Source of the DNA: Lachnospiraceae bacterium
GTDB taxonomy: Bacteria; Bacillota; Clostridia; Lachnospirales; Lachnospiraceae
Direction: 5' to 3'
Assembly: GCA_021770345.1 (NCBI GenBank)
Contig: JAETRD010000006.1
Location: 124,001 to 188,000, forward strand
DNA length: 64,000 nt
Positions 27,437 to 36,065 of this stretch are shown here, piece by piece (positions within the stretch are counted from its first letter, which is position 1; each line of letters starts with the position of its first letter). A program made the translations under genes and the position numbers. Under the pieces are notes generated by a model that saw nothing but the letters and a program-made list of their open reading frames with translations, made no database searches and had not been told where the DNA came from.

Positions 27437-29971
27437 ATGAAACCGATTGTGTTAGCGGGATGTGACAAGAGGGAATCCGAAACGGAGAAGAAAAACCGCG
27501 CACTGGCGCGCAGGGCGGCTGCGGAGGGGTTCGTGCTGCTGAAAAACGAGGGCGCGTTGCCGCTTACAGGAAAGAGAATTGCGCTCTACGGTTCGGGCGC
27601 GCGGATGACGGTAAAGGGCGGGACAGGCTCGGGCGCAGTCAGAGAGCGTTACAGCGTGACGATCGAGCAGGGGCTGCTTTCGGCCGGGTATGAGATTGCG
27701 ACGAAAGACTGGCTGGACCGATTTGACCGCTATTATGCGGATACATACGAGACGTACCGAAAGGAGCAGGAAAAGCGGGTTGAGGGAATGCGGGAATTTT
27801 ATCAGATTCTGGGCGCGGTGCAGCCGTTTTCCCACCCGACGGGAATCCCCGTGACGGCGGAGGATATCCGCAGTTCCGGCACGGACACCGCGATTTATGT
27901 GCTGGCAAGGCAGGGCGGCGAGGGAAACGACAGGCGGGATGTGCCCGGCGATTATCGTCTCGACGAGACGGAGTATGCAAACATAAAGGCCGTGTCGGAA
28001 GGCTATGAAAAGCTGATTGTGGTAATAAATGTGGGCGGCGTAATCGATGTGTCCTTTTTGGATACGATGCGAGTGAACGCGCTGGTCTACTATGTGCAGG
28101 GCGGCGAGGAGGGGGGAAACGCGCTCGCGGACGTGCTCGGCGGGAAGGTCAATTTTTCCGGAAAGCTTGCGACAAGCTGGGCGTACGAATTTTCGGATAT
28201 CCCTTCCAATACTACCTATTCCTATCTGGGGGAGGACGCGCACCGGCAGACCTACAATGAGGGAATCTATGTGGGTTACCGCTATTTTGACACGTTCGGC
28301 GTCGCGCCGCGCTTTCCGTTTGGTTATGGACTTTCGTACACAACGTTTGCGGTTTGGGCGGACGACGTAAAGGCGGACGCCGCGCATGTGACGGTGCGGG
28401 CGTGGGTAAAAAACGAGGGAGGCCGTGCGGGGAAGGAAGTCGTGCAGCTGTACGCGACGGTGCCGTTTTACCGGGAGGATACGCTGTGCGGAGCGGAGCA
28501 GAAACGCCTGATCGCATTTGCAAAGACAAAAGAGCTTGCACCCGGGGAGGAGACAGTGGTAACGTTTTGTGTTCCAACGTCGGACCTCGCAAGCTATGAT
28601 GAGGGGAGAAGCGCCTACCGGATGGGAGAGGGCGATTACATTTTACGGCTCGGGACTTCCTCGGCAGACACGGTGCCTGCGGCCGTCCTGCGGCTGGATG
28701 CGGATGTCGTCACGGAGCAGTGTGCGCCTGTCTGCCCGCGGAAACGGGAGGTGGCTGAAATTGTGCCGCCGGAGCGGGCAAAGGAGGATATTTCCGGGCT
28801 TCCGGTAATTGCCTTTTCCGCTGCCGATTTCAGGACAGTGACGCATGTGTATGGGACAGAAGAGCAGTGGAGAAAGGAGCCGTACCGGAAGGCGGCCCTG
28901 CAGGAGCGCCTGTGGAAGCTGTTGGAGCATCTTACGACGGAGGAGCTTGCGACGCTCGTCTGCGGCGGAGGTACGAGCGGGGAGCGCCTTGTGACTGCGA
29001 TGGGAGCGAGCGGAACAACGACGAGCAGGCTGTATGAGATGCACGGTATCCCCAACGTCATTTTGTCGGACGGCCCGGCAGGGCTCAATCTGACCGGACA
29101 TATCGTGGAGCTTCCCGACGGCAGCTACCGTGCGGCCCGGGTGGAAGAAAATTTAGAGGCCTATAAGCGGTATCTGTTCGGCTTTAGCAAGACGGCCCTG
29201 ATGTCGCAGATGGCCGCGCCGGAGGACGGGATTTCCCATTATCAGTACTGTACCGCATGGCCCTGCAGCCAGCTTCTGGCGCAGACGTTTGACGTGGAGC
29301 TGTTAGAGAAAATCGGGGATGCCACGGGCAGTGAGATGGAGGCTTACGGTGTCACGGTATGGCTTGCGCCGGGGATGAATATCCACAGAAATCCTCTGTG
29401 CGGGCGGACGTTCGAGTATTATTCCGAGGACCCGCTGGTGTCCGGGAAGCTGGCCGCAGCGCTTGTGCGGGGCGTGCAGCGCCATCCGGGCAAAGGGGTG
29501 AGTGTCAAGCATTTCGCGGCGAATAACTGCGAGCTCAACCGCAACGAATCCTCCTCGGACATGCATGAGCGGGCGCTGCGGGAAATCTATCTGCGCGGCT
29601 TTGAGATTGCGGTAAAGGAGGCTGCGCCGATGACGGTGATGGCTTCTTACAATATGATAAACGACGTGTATGCCACAAATAATTATGACCTGCTCGTGAA
29701 GGTGCTGCGGGAAGAATGGGGCTTTACGGGACTTGTGATGAGCGACTGGGATGCGATGAAAGCTTCGCGCGACGACTGCATGGAGGCGGCCACCGGGGAC
29801 GTGTTGAGAGCGGCTGTATCGCAGTGCGATTTGATTATGCCGGGCCGGCCCGACCAGGTGGAGGCAATCGTAAAAGGTGTGGAATCCGGGGCGGTGCTGC
29901 CTGCGGATTTAAAGCGGAGCGCGGCAAGAGTGCTGCGTCTTGTCGCGGGGAATACGGCAGTGCCGGTGTGA
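27437..29971 (+). CDS. GH3 beta-glycosidase with permuted domain order
   Basis: In this 844-residue enzyme the usual GH3 C-terminal alpha/beta sandwich comes first (RAAAEGFVLLKNEGALPL at about residues 30-47), then a fibronectin III-like domain (about 300-400), and the TIM barrel last (LSDGPAGLNL, then SVKHFAANNCELNR). The nucleophile is Asp770 in LVMSDWDAM. The same reversed order is known from Ruminococcus albus and Butyrivibrio fibrisolvens beta-glucosidases. No signal peptide. It completes the GH1-GPH-GH43-GH78-GH3 operon, starting 31 bases after the GH78 stop. Likely substrates are beta-glucosides or beta-xylosides. Confidence 0.93.
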   Translation: MKPIVLAGCDKRESETEKKNRALARRAAAEGFVLLKNEGALPLTGKRIALYGSGARMTVKGGTGSGAVRERYSVTIEQGLLSAGYEIATKDWLDRFDRYYADTYETYRKEQEKRVEGMREFYQILGAVQPFSHPTGIPVTAEDIRSSGTDTAIYVLARQGGEGNDRRDVPGDYRLDETEYANIKAVSEGYEKLIVVINVGGVIDVSFLDTMRVNALVYYVQGGEEGGNALADVLGGKVNFSGKLATSWAYEFSDIPSNTTYSYLGEDAHRQTYNEGIYVGYRYFDTFGVAPRFPFGYGLSYTTFAVWADDVKADAAHVTVRAWVKNEGGRAGKEVVQLYATVPFYREDTLCGAEQKRLIAFAKTKELAPGEETVVTFCVPTSDLASYDEGRSAYRMGEGDYILRLGTSSADTVPAAVLRLDADVVTEQCAPVCPRKREVAEIVPPERAKEDISGLPVIAFSAADFRTVTHVYGTEEQWRKEPYRKAALQERLWKLLEHLTTEELATLVCGGGTSGERLVTAMGASGTTTSRLYEMHGIPNVILSDGPAGLNLTGHIVELPDGSYRAARVEENLEAYKRYLFGFSKTALMSQMAAPEDGISHYQYCTAWPCSQLLAQTFDVELLEKIGDATGSEMEAYGVTVWLAPGMNIHRNPLCGRTFEYYSEDPLVSGKLAAALVRGVQRHPGKGVSVKHFAANNCELNRNESSSDMHERALREIYLRGFEIAVKEAAPMTVMASYNMINDVYATNNYDLLVKVLREEWGFTGLVMSDWDAMKASRDDCMEAATGDVLRAAVSQCDLIMPGRPDQVEAIVKGVESGAVLPADLKRSAARVLRLVAGNTAVPV

Positions 29972-29981
29972 TGGAAATTGA

Positions 29982-30010
29982 TTGAAGTTTTGAGTTATTA
30001 ACGATATATT
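29982..30010 (+). promoter_or_regulatory. Promoter of the type I toxin mRNA
   Basis: TTGAAG (29982-29987), a 17-base spacer and TATATT (30005-30010). It starts a transcript at about 30017 with a leader of roughly 118 nt before the toxin gene. Confidence 0.7.
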
Positions 30011-30134
30011 ATAGACGTGGCTATAAGCCAACGGAGCAGGAATGTTCCGAAGAGAGTACCCATGACAGGGACGGTAGCCTCCCGAGCCAATGACACCAGT
30101 TTACTGGGAGTACATAGGAAGGGAGGTGCGTGAT

Positions 30135-30257
30135 ATGACAGCATTTGAGATTATTTCGGTTTTCATTGGGATACTGACATTGTTAGTGACCTTTGGCAGC
30201 TTGATTATCGCGTTTCTTGCCTTTCTCACAAGAGAAAAGGATAACAGGAAGAAATAA
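30135..30257 (+). CDS. Holin-like type I toxin (40 residues)
   Basis: The ATG at 30135 follows GGGAGGTG and opens a 40-residue protein: a short start MTAFEIIS, one membrane segment (about residues 8-31) and a charged tail REKDNRKK. This fits the putative holin-like toxin family (Hol_Tox/TxpA-type) of Firmicutes, which insert in and depolarise the membrane when overproduced. The leader contains CCTCCC at about 30081-30086, which can pair with the ribosome site GGGAGG (30121-30126) and so hide it. A convergent antisense RNA overlaps the 3' end. It is too short for most ORF callers. Confidence 0.82.
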   Translation: MTAFEIISVFIGILTLLVTFGSLIIAFLAFLTREKDNRKK

Positions 30258-30353
30258 AAAAGCCTATCCTGTCTGACTCACAGGATAGGCGGTGTCCGTA
30301 AGGACATTTGCTCTAATCGAGAGGCATCCACCTTTGGAGTGGGTACTTTTCTT
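30252..30353 (-). ncRNA. Antisense RNA antitoxin of the type I system
   Basis: On the minus strand a promoter (30388-30360) should start RNA near 30353. The RNA of about 100 nt runs towards the toxin gene and ends at a hairpin (30290-30262) followed by TTTTTTATTT. It therefore overlaps the 3' end of the toxin mRNA tail to tail, as in TxpA/RatA and Fst-type loci. The ends are inferred from promoter and terminator positions. Confidence 0.75.
30262..30290. terminator. Hairpin shared by toxin mRNA and antisense RNA
   Basis: GCCTATCCTGT (30262-30272) pairs with ACAGGATAGGC (30280-30290) around a 7-nt loop. The T-run is on the minus strand, so it is an intrinsic terminator for the antisense RNA. 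It lies 4 bases after the toxin stop. Confidence 0.85.
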
Positions 30354-30359
30354 ACATCT

Positions 30360-30388
30360 AATATATCATAAAGGACGGGAAAATTCAA
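30360..30388 (-). promoter_or_regulatory. Promoter of the antisense RNA
   Basis: Read on the minus strand: TTGAAT (30388-30383), a 17-base spacer, TATATT (30365-30360). It closely resembles the toxin promoter, but points the opposite way. Confidence 0.75.
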
Positions 30389-30488
30389 CAATGATCTTTT
30401 CAATTGCCCGTTTCGTGCAAAATCCTGGAATCAACTGTTTAAAATGCTGTTTCGTCTAATCATATGACATCAAAAAGGGGAGGTATTT

Positions 30489-33380
30489 ATGGGAACACTT
30501 GCAAAAATCCTAAAGAGGGTGCTCGCCGTATTTCTGATACTGGTCGTCACGCTTCTGACGGCCGCGACGGCGGTGGCGGTTCCGCTGGCGAACAATTACG
30601 CGGCGATGATCAGCATGGCGCTCGGGCAGTCCACGGTGGAGACAAAAGGCGGGAGCAATCCGCAGTATTACAAGAGCGCGTATTCCACGGAGGAAGCGAT
30701 GGCGCTTGCCGCGGAGGAGATGTGCAGAGAGCTGGAGCGGGAGGGCATGGTGCTGCTTCAAAACGAAAACCGCGCGCTGCCGCTTGCGCAGGGGGCAAAG
30801 GTGAGCCTGCTCGGGCAAAATTCCGTGGATCTGGTCTACGGCGGAGCCGGGGCCGGTTCGGTCGACACGTCCAAAGCCGGGAATCTCAGGGAGGCGCTGG
30901 AGCGCGCCGGTTTTGAGGTAAACGGAACGCTCTGGGACTTTTACGCGACCGGGGCCGGAGCCGGCTACCGGAAAGAGACGCCGAGCGTGACCGGAGCCGG
31001 GAATCTGGCGGCGCACGAGGTGCCGCAGTCGGAGTACACCGAGGATGTGCTCCGCAGCATGGAAACGTACGGTGACGCCGGAATTGTCGTGATCGGCCGC
31101 GGCGGAAGCGAGAGCATGGATTTGCCCGCGGAATATCTGGAATTTACGGCGGAAGAGCTGGATCTGATCCGCCTTGCCGGAGAGAAATTCGAAACGGTGG
31201 TGCTGCTTTTAAACACGACGAACCCGATGAATCTATCCGTGCTTGCGGACGGTACGATAGACGCATGCCTGTGGGTCGGAGCGTTCGGACAGTGCGGTGT
31301 GGACGCGGTCGGGGAAGCGTTGAATGGAACGGTAAACCCGTCGGGCCGCCTTGTGGATACATACGCGTACAATCCGGGCGCGGCGCCCGCAGCCGTAAAT
31401 TTCGGCGATTATACGATCACAAACAGCCAGGTGGAGGCCGGAAACAAATATATGGTTTACGCGGAAGGCATCTATGTGGGGTATCGCTACTATGAGACGA
31501 GATATGAGGATGTGGTTCTCGGGACAAAGGGAGCCGGGGACTACGATTACGCATCCGAGGTGCAGTTCCCGTTCGGATACGGGCTTTCTTACACGGAGTT
31601 TGCGTGGTCGGACTATGCGGTGACGGAGAGCGCGGATGCGTTTACCGTGTCTGTGACCGTGGAAAACACCGGGGATGCGGCGGGAAAAGAAACCGTGCAG
31701 GTGTATCTGCAGTCGCCCTACACCGAATATGATATCGCAAACCATATCGAGAAGGCCGCAGTCGAACTTGTCGGCTTTGCAAAAACTGCGCTCCTTGCGC
31801 CGGGCGAGCGGGAGACGGTCACCGTGACGGTTCCGAAAGAGATGATGAAAGTCTATGACAGCGAGGGATACGGCACCTATATCGCGGAGGCCGGAGACTA
31901 TTATCTCGCGGCCGGGAAAAACGCGCACGAGGCGTTGAATCATATGTTATCCGCGAAAGGTAAGACCGCCGCGGACGGCATGACCGCGGACGGCGATGCG
32001 GCGATGGCGTATCTGTACATGCAGGAGCAGACGGATGCAAACACCTATGCAGTATCGGCCGTGACCGGGGCAAACATCGAAAACCAGATGACGGACGTGG
32101 ATATCCGTTCTTACGATGCGGACTTTACATATCTGAGCCGCAGCGACTGGACGGGCACCTGGCCCGCGCTTTACGCGGACGGCAGCTTTGAGGCGCCGGA
32201 GGAGCTTCTGGCAGATTTGGCTGTTCCCGTGCCCGAGGAAAATGCGGATGCCGAAATGCCCGTTTTTGAGACGGTCACAAGTGAGAGCGGCGAGCTGATG
32301 CTGGCCGATCTGATCGGAGCGGATTTTGACGATCCCCGCTGGGAGGATCTGCTGAATCAGGCAGGGAAAAAGGAGCTTTATGATCTGGTCCGCCACAGCG
32401 GCTACGGCACCTACGCCGTCGGCAGCATCGGCCTGCCGGGCACGGTACAAAAGGACGGGCCGGCCGGTATCTCGAGCACGCTCGCAGGTGGCAACTTAAG
32501 CTGCATGGCCTACCCGCCCGAGGTGGTTGTGGCTTCTACATGGAATGAGGAACTTGTGGAGGAATTCGGAAAGCTGATCGGGGAGGACAGCCTCTCCTCG
32601 GGCGTTGCGGTGTGGTACGCGCCGGCGATGAATATCCACCGGACCGCGCGCAGCGGGCGCAATTTTGAGTATTATTCGGAGGACGCCTTCTTATCCGGAA
32701 AGATGGGCGCCGCGGAGGTGGCAGGCGTGCAGGCGATGGGCGGAATCGTCACGATCAAGCATTTTGCGTTAAACGATCAGGAGACGAACCGGATCGGCGG
32801 AGCCGTCTTTTCCAATGAGCAGGCGGCCAGAGAAATATATTTAAAGCCGTTTGAGCTTGCGATCACGGAAGGAAATGCAAACGGGATCATGAGCAGCATG
32901 AACCGGGTCGGTGCACGCTGGATGGGCGCTCATGCCGGCGTGATGACGAATATTGTCCGCGGCGAGTGGGATTTTAAAGGCTTTGTCATCACGGACCAGA
33001 CCTCTTTCCCGAGTTTTAACTACTGTGATATCCGCGCCGGGCTTGCCGCAGGCAACGATATGTGGCTGAATACGGCGAATAATATGTGGGCGCTCGCGGA
33101 CGAGGAACTGACCGCCGGCGTGATGCAAAACGCGCGCACGGCAGCTCACCGGTTCTTATATGTGGTTGCAAACAGCAACGCGATGAACGGCGTCGACAGA
33201 GACACGAAGGTTATGAACGTCAAAGCCGGCTGGCAGAAGCTGGTCTATGTGCTTGTCGTTGTGATGGTGCTGATTTTCGTCGGGGGCGTGTACGGAGGCT
33301 ACTGCCTGTGGGGCACGAAACGGCACCTTGCGAAAAAGCAGGCGAGAAAGGAGAGAAGGGCGGCAAAGAGAGCGGCCTGA
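30489..33380 (+). CDS. Membrane-anchored GH3 glycosidase with permuted domain order
   Basis: The 963-residue protein starts with a basic segment and a hydrophobic helix (VLAVFLILVVTLLTAATAVA, residues 11-30) and ends with another (VYVLVVVMVLIFVGGVYGGY, about 920-940) plus a highly basic tail, so the catalytic part should lie outside the cell, anchored at both ends. The GH3 alpha/beta sandwich (MVLLQNENRALPL) precedes a Fn3-like domain and the TIM barrel (QKDGPAGISS, then TIKHFALNDQETNR). The nucleophile is Asp836 in VITDQTSF. It has its own ribosome site (GGGGAGG) and lies after the toxin locus, separate from the cytoplasmic operon. Confidence 0.9.
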   Translation: MGTLAKILKRVLAVFLILVVTLLTAATAVAVPLANNYAAMISMALGQSTVETKGGSNPQYYKSAYSTEEAMALAAEEMCRELEREGMVLLQNENRALPLAQGAKVSLLGQNSVDLVYGGAGAGSVDTSKAGNLREALERAGFEVNGTLWDFYATGAGAGYRKETPSVTGAGNLAAHEVPQSEYTEDVLRSMETYGDAGIVVIGRGGSESMDLPAEYLEFTAEELDLIRLAGEKFETVVLLLNTTNPMNLSVLADGTIDACLWVGAFGQCGVDAVGEALNGTVNPSGRLVDTYAYNPGAAPAAVNFGDYTITNSQVEAGNKYMVYAEGIYVGYRYYETRYEDVVLGTKGAGDYDYASEVQFPFGYGLSYTEFAWSDYAVTESADAFTVSVTVENTGDAAGKETVQVYLQSPYTEYDIANHIEKAAVELVGFAKTALLAPGERETVTVTVPKEMMKVYDSEGYGTYIAEAGDYYLAAGKNAHEALNHMLSAKGKTAADGMTADGDAAMAYLYMQEQTDANTYAVSAVTGANIENQMTDVDIRSYDADFTYLSRSDWTGTWPALYADGSFEAPEELLADLAVPVPEENADAEMPVFETVTSESGELMLADLIGADFDDPRWEDLLNQAGKKELYDLVRHSGYGTYAVGSIGLPGTVQKDGPAGISSTLAGGNLSCMAYPPEVVVASTWNEELVEEFGKLIGEDSLSSGVAVWYAPAMNIHRTARSGRNFEYYSEDAFLSGKMGAAEVAGVQAMGGIVTIKHFALNDQETNRIGGAVFSNEQAAREIYLKPFELAITEGNANGIMSSMNRVGARWMGAHAGVMTNIVRGEWDFKGFVITDQTSFPSFNYCDIRAGLAAGNDMWLNTANNMWALADEELTAGVMQNARTAAHRFLYVVANSNAMNGVDRDTKVMNVKAGWQKLVYVLVVVMVLIFVGGVYGGYCLWGTKRHLAKKQARKERRAAKRAA

Positions 33381-33416
33381 GTATTTGAAAAATTATTTTG
33401 TTCGATGAAGGTTGAA

Positions 33417-33464
33417 AAATCCGGAGTCTGTGCGGTGTGAGAACTGTGCGGCTCCGGATTTGTC
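33417..33464 (+). terminator. Hairpin terminator after membrane GH3
   Basis: AAATCCGGAG (33417-33426) pairs with CTCCGGATTT (33452-33461) around a 25-nt interior that can itself fold. The T-run is short, so it may be a weak terminator. Confidence 0.55.
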
Positions 33465-33552
33465 TGACAGGCTTTTTCCTGCGCCTGGCGCTTGACATAC
33501 GGCGGGGTATGTGCTGTTATAAATAAAAAACCGGTTTATTAAAGGAAAAAGT

Positions 33553-34391
33553 ATGGATAAAAATTTAATTGCTGCGGTTATATCGGCAGTTACATCGATA
33601 TTTGTGGTCGTTTTATCGCATGTTCTGATTGCTACAGGGGATAAGAAAAAGCGGAGAAAAGAGGAAATCGAACAGGTTCAAAAAGAGCATCTAAATTCTT
33701 TAAGATTTTTTCTGGAAGAAAATTATTTTAGGATAGATGAAATATTAAAAGCCGTGGAACAGGAAAATAAGAATAGAATAAACGATATTCGAATCATTGG
33801 GGATCCTTTCGAATTACTGGAAAAGGATGATGAATGGTTTACCGGATGCGGGTGTTATCTTATGTCTGCCTGCTATTATACCGCATGTCTGTTTGCTTTT
33901 TTAGAAAGAATACGCAACAAAATGCCGTTTTTGAAACTGGAAAATGAAAACGATACGAAAATGGCGGAATTAATCGGTCATATCGTAAATGATTTTGGAA
34001 GGAATCTAAATATATATTATCCGATACAAATGAACATAGGAAGAGAGATGTATCAGGTAAATGAACAGAATATCCTGACTTACAGAGAGTTTTGCGAGAT
34101 GTTAAAAAAGAAAGAAAATCTGGTATGGTACCCTCAGTGGACAAAGGGACACACGCCCTGAGCCATGATATTCGGGTAATTTTCTGCGTTGTCCTCAATC
34201 GGCGTACGTCCAGTACGCCTCAATCGTCCGCCTTGTAAATTACTTATTCGCTGGTAAATTTTTTCTTAAGGATGGTAAAAAGTGAAAGCGAAAACGGAAA
34301 ACGATTATTAAAAGATATACAGGCACTGTCCGATTTTCTGAATAAAATTGTATCCGGAGGAAATTCGATTAAGCAAAAATATGATTGGTGA
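33553..34391 (+). pseudogene. Membrane-anchored protein gene broken by a palindromic element
   Basis: The intact part from ATG 33553 has an N-terminal membrane helix (AAVISAVTSIFVVVLSHVLI), a charged coiled-coil-like stretch and a helical body, and reads properly to LKKKENLVWY at about 34127. It then runs into the element at 34129-34243 and stops at 34161. After the element another frame continues with YSLVNFFLRMVKSESENGKR and ends IKQKYDW-stop at 34389-34391. This looks like the original C-terminus, so the gene was one unit of about 240 or more codons. The family is not recognised. Confidence 0.7.
34129..34243 (+). mobile_element. Left-half copy of the palindromic element
   Basis: These 115 bases match 14340-14454 with a single substitution (T for C in the CCATGA-ATT region). 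The copy stops inside the right arm of the first hairpin and lacks the right inverted repeat, so it cannot move as it stands. The near identity means that one copy derived from the other recently. It interrupts the gene at 33553-34391. Confidence 0.85.
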
Positions 34392-34454
34392 TTTGTTTAT
34401 CCTGACGGAAAAACTGACTGCGCATGGAAAAGAAACACACGGAGGGGGAAGCGT

Positions 34455-35317
34455 ATGAAGCTGATTTTGCACTATAGTCAGAAAGCATCTGGCTATCTTC
34501 CTGCTTTCCACGCTTTTTTTGACACTGGAAGCGATGGCGGATTTGTTCCAGCCCGCGTTTATGTCCTGAATCGTGGACAGAGGGATTAAGAATGCCGATG
34601 TAAAGCAAATTTATCAACGGGATTATGCGGATTATGGTGAAAGCGCCCATCACCTGTATTGGCGCCATTGTCCTGATTCTGATTCAGACGCCGCAGCAGG
34701 CGCCGGTGATGGCGGGGATTCCTGCGGTGGCCGCCGTCCTCATTTTCGGGAATATGCGCGTCGGGTATCCCAGGTTTGGAACCGTACAAAAACGGCTCGA
34801 CCGTTTAAACGGCGTGACACGGGAGTTCCTTTCTTCCGTCCGCGTGGTAAAGGCGTTTCACGCGGAGGAAAAGGAAGAAGAAAAGTTTGAGGAGGCTTCC
34901 ATGGAGAAAGTGCGGGAGGCGGCGCGGACGGCGGGGGCGGACAGTTTTATTGAACGGCTGCCCGAAGGATATGATACAGTCCTTGCGCAGGGAGGGATGG
35001 AACTTTCCCAGGGAGAGCGGCAGCTTTTGACGATTGCCAGAGCGGTCTTTGCCAATGCGCCGATATTGATTCTGGATGAGGCGACGAGTTCTGTAGATAC
35101 GGTCACCGAGCAGAAAATCCGACGCGCCCTGCTGAAAATCTGCGAGAATCGGACTTCGGTCATTATTGCACACCGCCTTTCCACGATTCGGGATTCGGAT
35201 TTGATACTTCTGCTGGAAAACGGGAGAATCGCCGAACAGGGCACCCATGAGGAGCTGATGGCGCAAAATGGGATTTATGCCCGCATGTACCGGACACAGA
35301 CAGCGCTGGGAGAATAA
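34455..35317 (+). pseudogene. Collapsed ABC-type multidrug exporter (permease-ATPase)
   Basis: An ATG at 34455 after GGAGGGGG opens a typical exporter N-terminus (MKLILHYSQK, then in other frames ADLFQPAFM and IVDRGIKNADVKQIY), interrupted by frameshifts and a TGA. A later frame (34625-35317) keeps a transmembrane piece, then jumps into the nucleotide-binding domain: the signature ELSQGERQ, Walker B ILILDEATSS and IIAHRLST are present, but Walker A and most of the membrane domain are gone. A full half-transporter would be about 1.7 kb; only 0.86 kb remain. It cannot bind ATP normally, so it is a pseudogene. Confidence 0.88.
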
Positions 35318-35404
35318 TTAGCATGAAACAAATCGCGCAGCTGCGGTTTAAAAATCAGTAATGTGCGGCAAAATAAATTGGACACAAAAAATTCACAGAA
35401 ATTA

Positions 35405-35431
35405 TTAGCACTCACTATTGACGAGTGCTAA
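35405..35431. promoter_or_regulatory. CIRCE operator (HrcA binding site)
   Basis: TTAGCACTC-N9-GAGTGCTAA matches the CIRCE consensus exactly. It overlaps the -35 box of the Hsp20 promoter, so HrcA would block RNA polymerase until heat or protein damage inactivates it. Confidence 0.97.
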
Positions 35432-35446
35432 TAATAGTGGTATAAC
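35418..35446 (+). promoter_or_regulatory. Hsp20 promoter
   Basis: TTGACG (35418-35423), a 17-base spacer and TATAAC (35441-35446). The -35 lies in the right part of CIRCE. Confidence 0.8.
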
Positions 35447-35476
35447 ATAGGTATCAAAAGAAAGGAGCGATGACTT

Positions 35477-35953
35477 ATGATGACACCGAGTATTTTTGGA
35501 GAAAATTTATTTGACGAGTTTTTTGGTAACTTTTTCGGATTCCCGGCATTTGACGACAGGGCGATGCAGAAAGCGCAGAAGGAACTGTACGGACACCATA
35601 CAGCAAATATGATGAAGACGGATGTGCAGGAGCACGGCGACCATTTTGAATTGGACATCGATCTGCCCGGATTCAAGAAAGAGGAGCTCTCGCTGGAGTT
35701 AAAGAACGGATATCTGGCAATCAGCGCGGAAAAGAAGCTTGACAGAGACGAGAAAGAGGAGGAAACCGGCAGGTTCGTCCGCAGGGAGCGCTATATGGGA
35801 AGCATGAGCAGAGCGTTTTATGTCGGCGAGGACGTCAAACAGGAAGATATCCATGCGAAGTATGAAAACGGGGTATTGAAGCTCTGCGTTCCGAAGATGG
35901 AGGCGAGAAAACCGGCGGTTCCGGAAAAGAAATATATCGCTATCGAGGGATAA
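35477..35953 (+). CDS. Hsp20/alpha-crystallin small heat-shock protein
   Basis: The 158-residue protein has an N-terminal region rich in Phe (SIFGENLFDEFFGNFFGF) and the alpha-crystallin domain from about residue 50 (MKTDVQEHGDHFELDIDLPG, then ENGVLKLCVPK). Small heat-shock proteins form oligomers that hold unfolding proteins for later refolding. AAAGGAG precedes the ATG at 35477; the next ATG at 35480 is also possible. CIRCE places it under HrcA, a class I heat-shock control more usual for groESL and dnaK. Confidence 0.95.
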   Translation: MMTPSIFGENLFDEFFGNFFGFPAFDDRAMQKAQKELYGHHTANMMKTDVQEHGDHFELDIDLPGFKKEELSLELKNGYLAISAEKKLDRDEKEEETGRFVRRERYMGSMSRAFYVGEDVKQEDIHAKYENGVLKLCVPKMEARKPAVPEKKYIAIEG

Positions 35954-36008
35954 CGGAGCAAGTGCCTGCGTATGCGGCAGCTTTGAAATGGATGTGACAT
36001 TTGCTTTG

Positions 36009-36056
36009 CCCCGGGGGTGGTACAGTGTGAAAGCTGTGCCGGTCCCGGGGTTTTTT
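36009..36056 (+). terminator. Strong terminator after Hsp20
   Basis: CCCCGGG (36009-36015) pairs with CCCGGGG (36044-36050), with inner GGTACAG/CTGTGCC pairing, followed by six T. Confidence 0.9.
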
Positions 36057-36065
36057 AAATTCCTC

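Noticed and set aside
27437-29971. Reversed GH3 domain order as an assembly rearrangement
   Set aside because: The frame is continuous, and the same order is known in other Firmicutes and recurs in the second GH3 of this window.
30464-30916. 150-residue frame overlapping the start of the membrane GH3
   Set aside because: It is an out-of-frame, Gly/Arg-rich shadow of the GH3 gene, which has the clear signal anchor and ribosome site.
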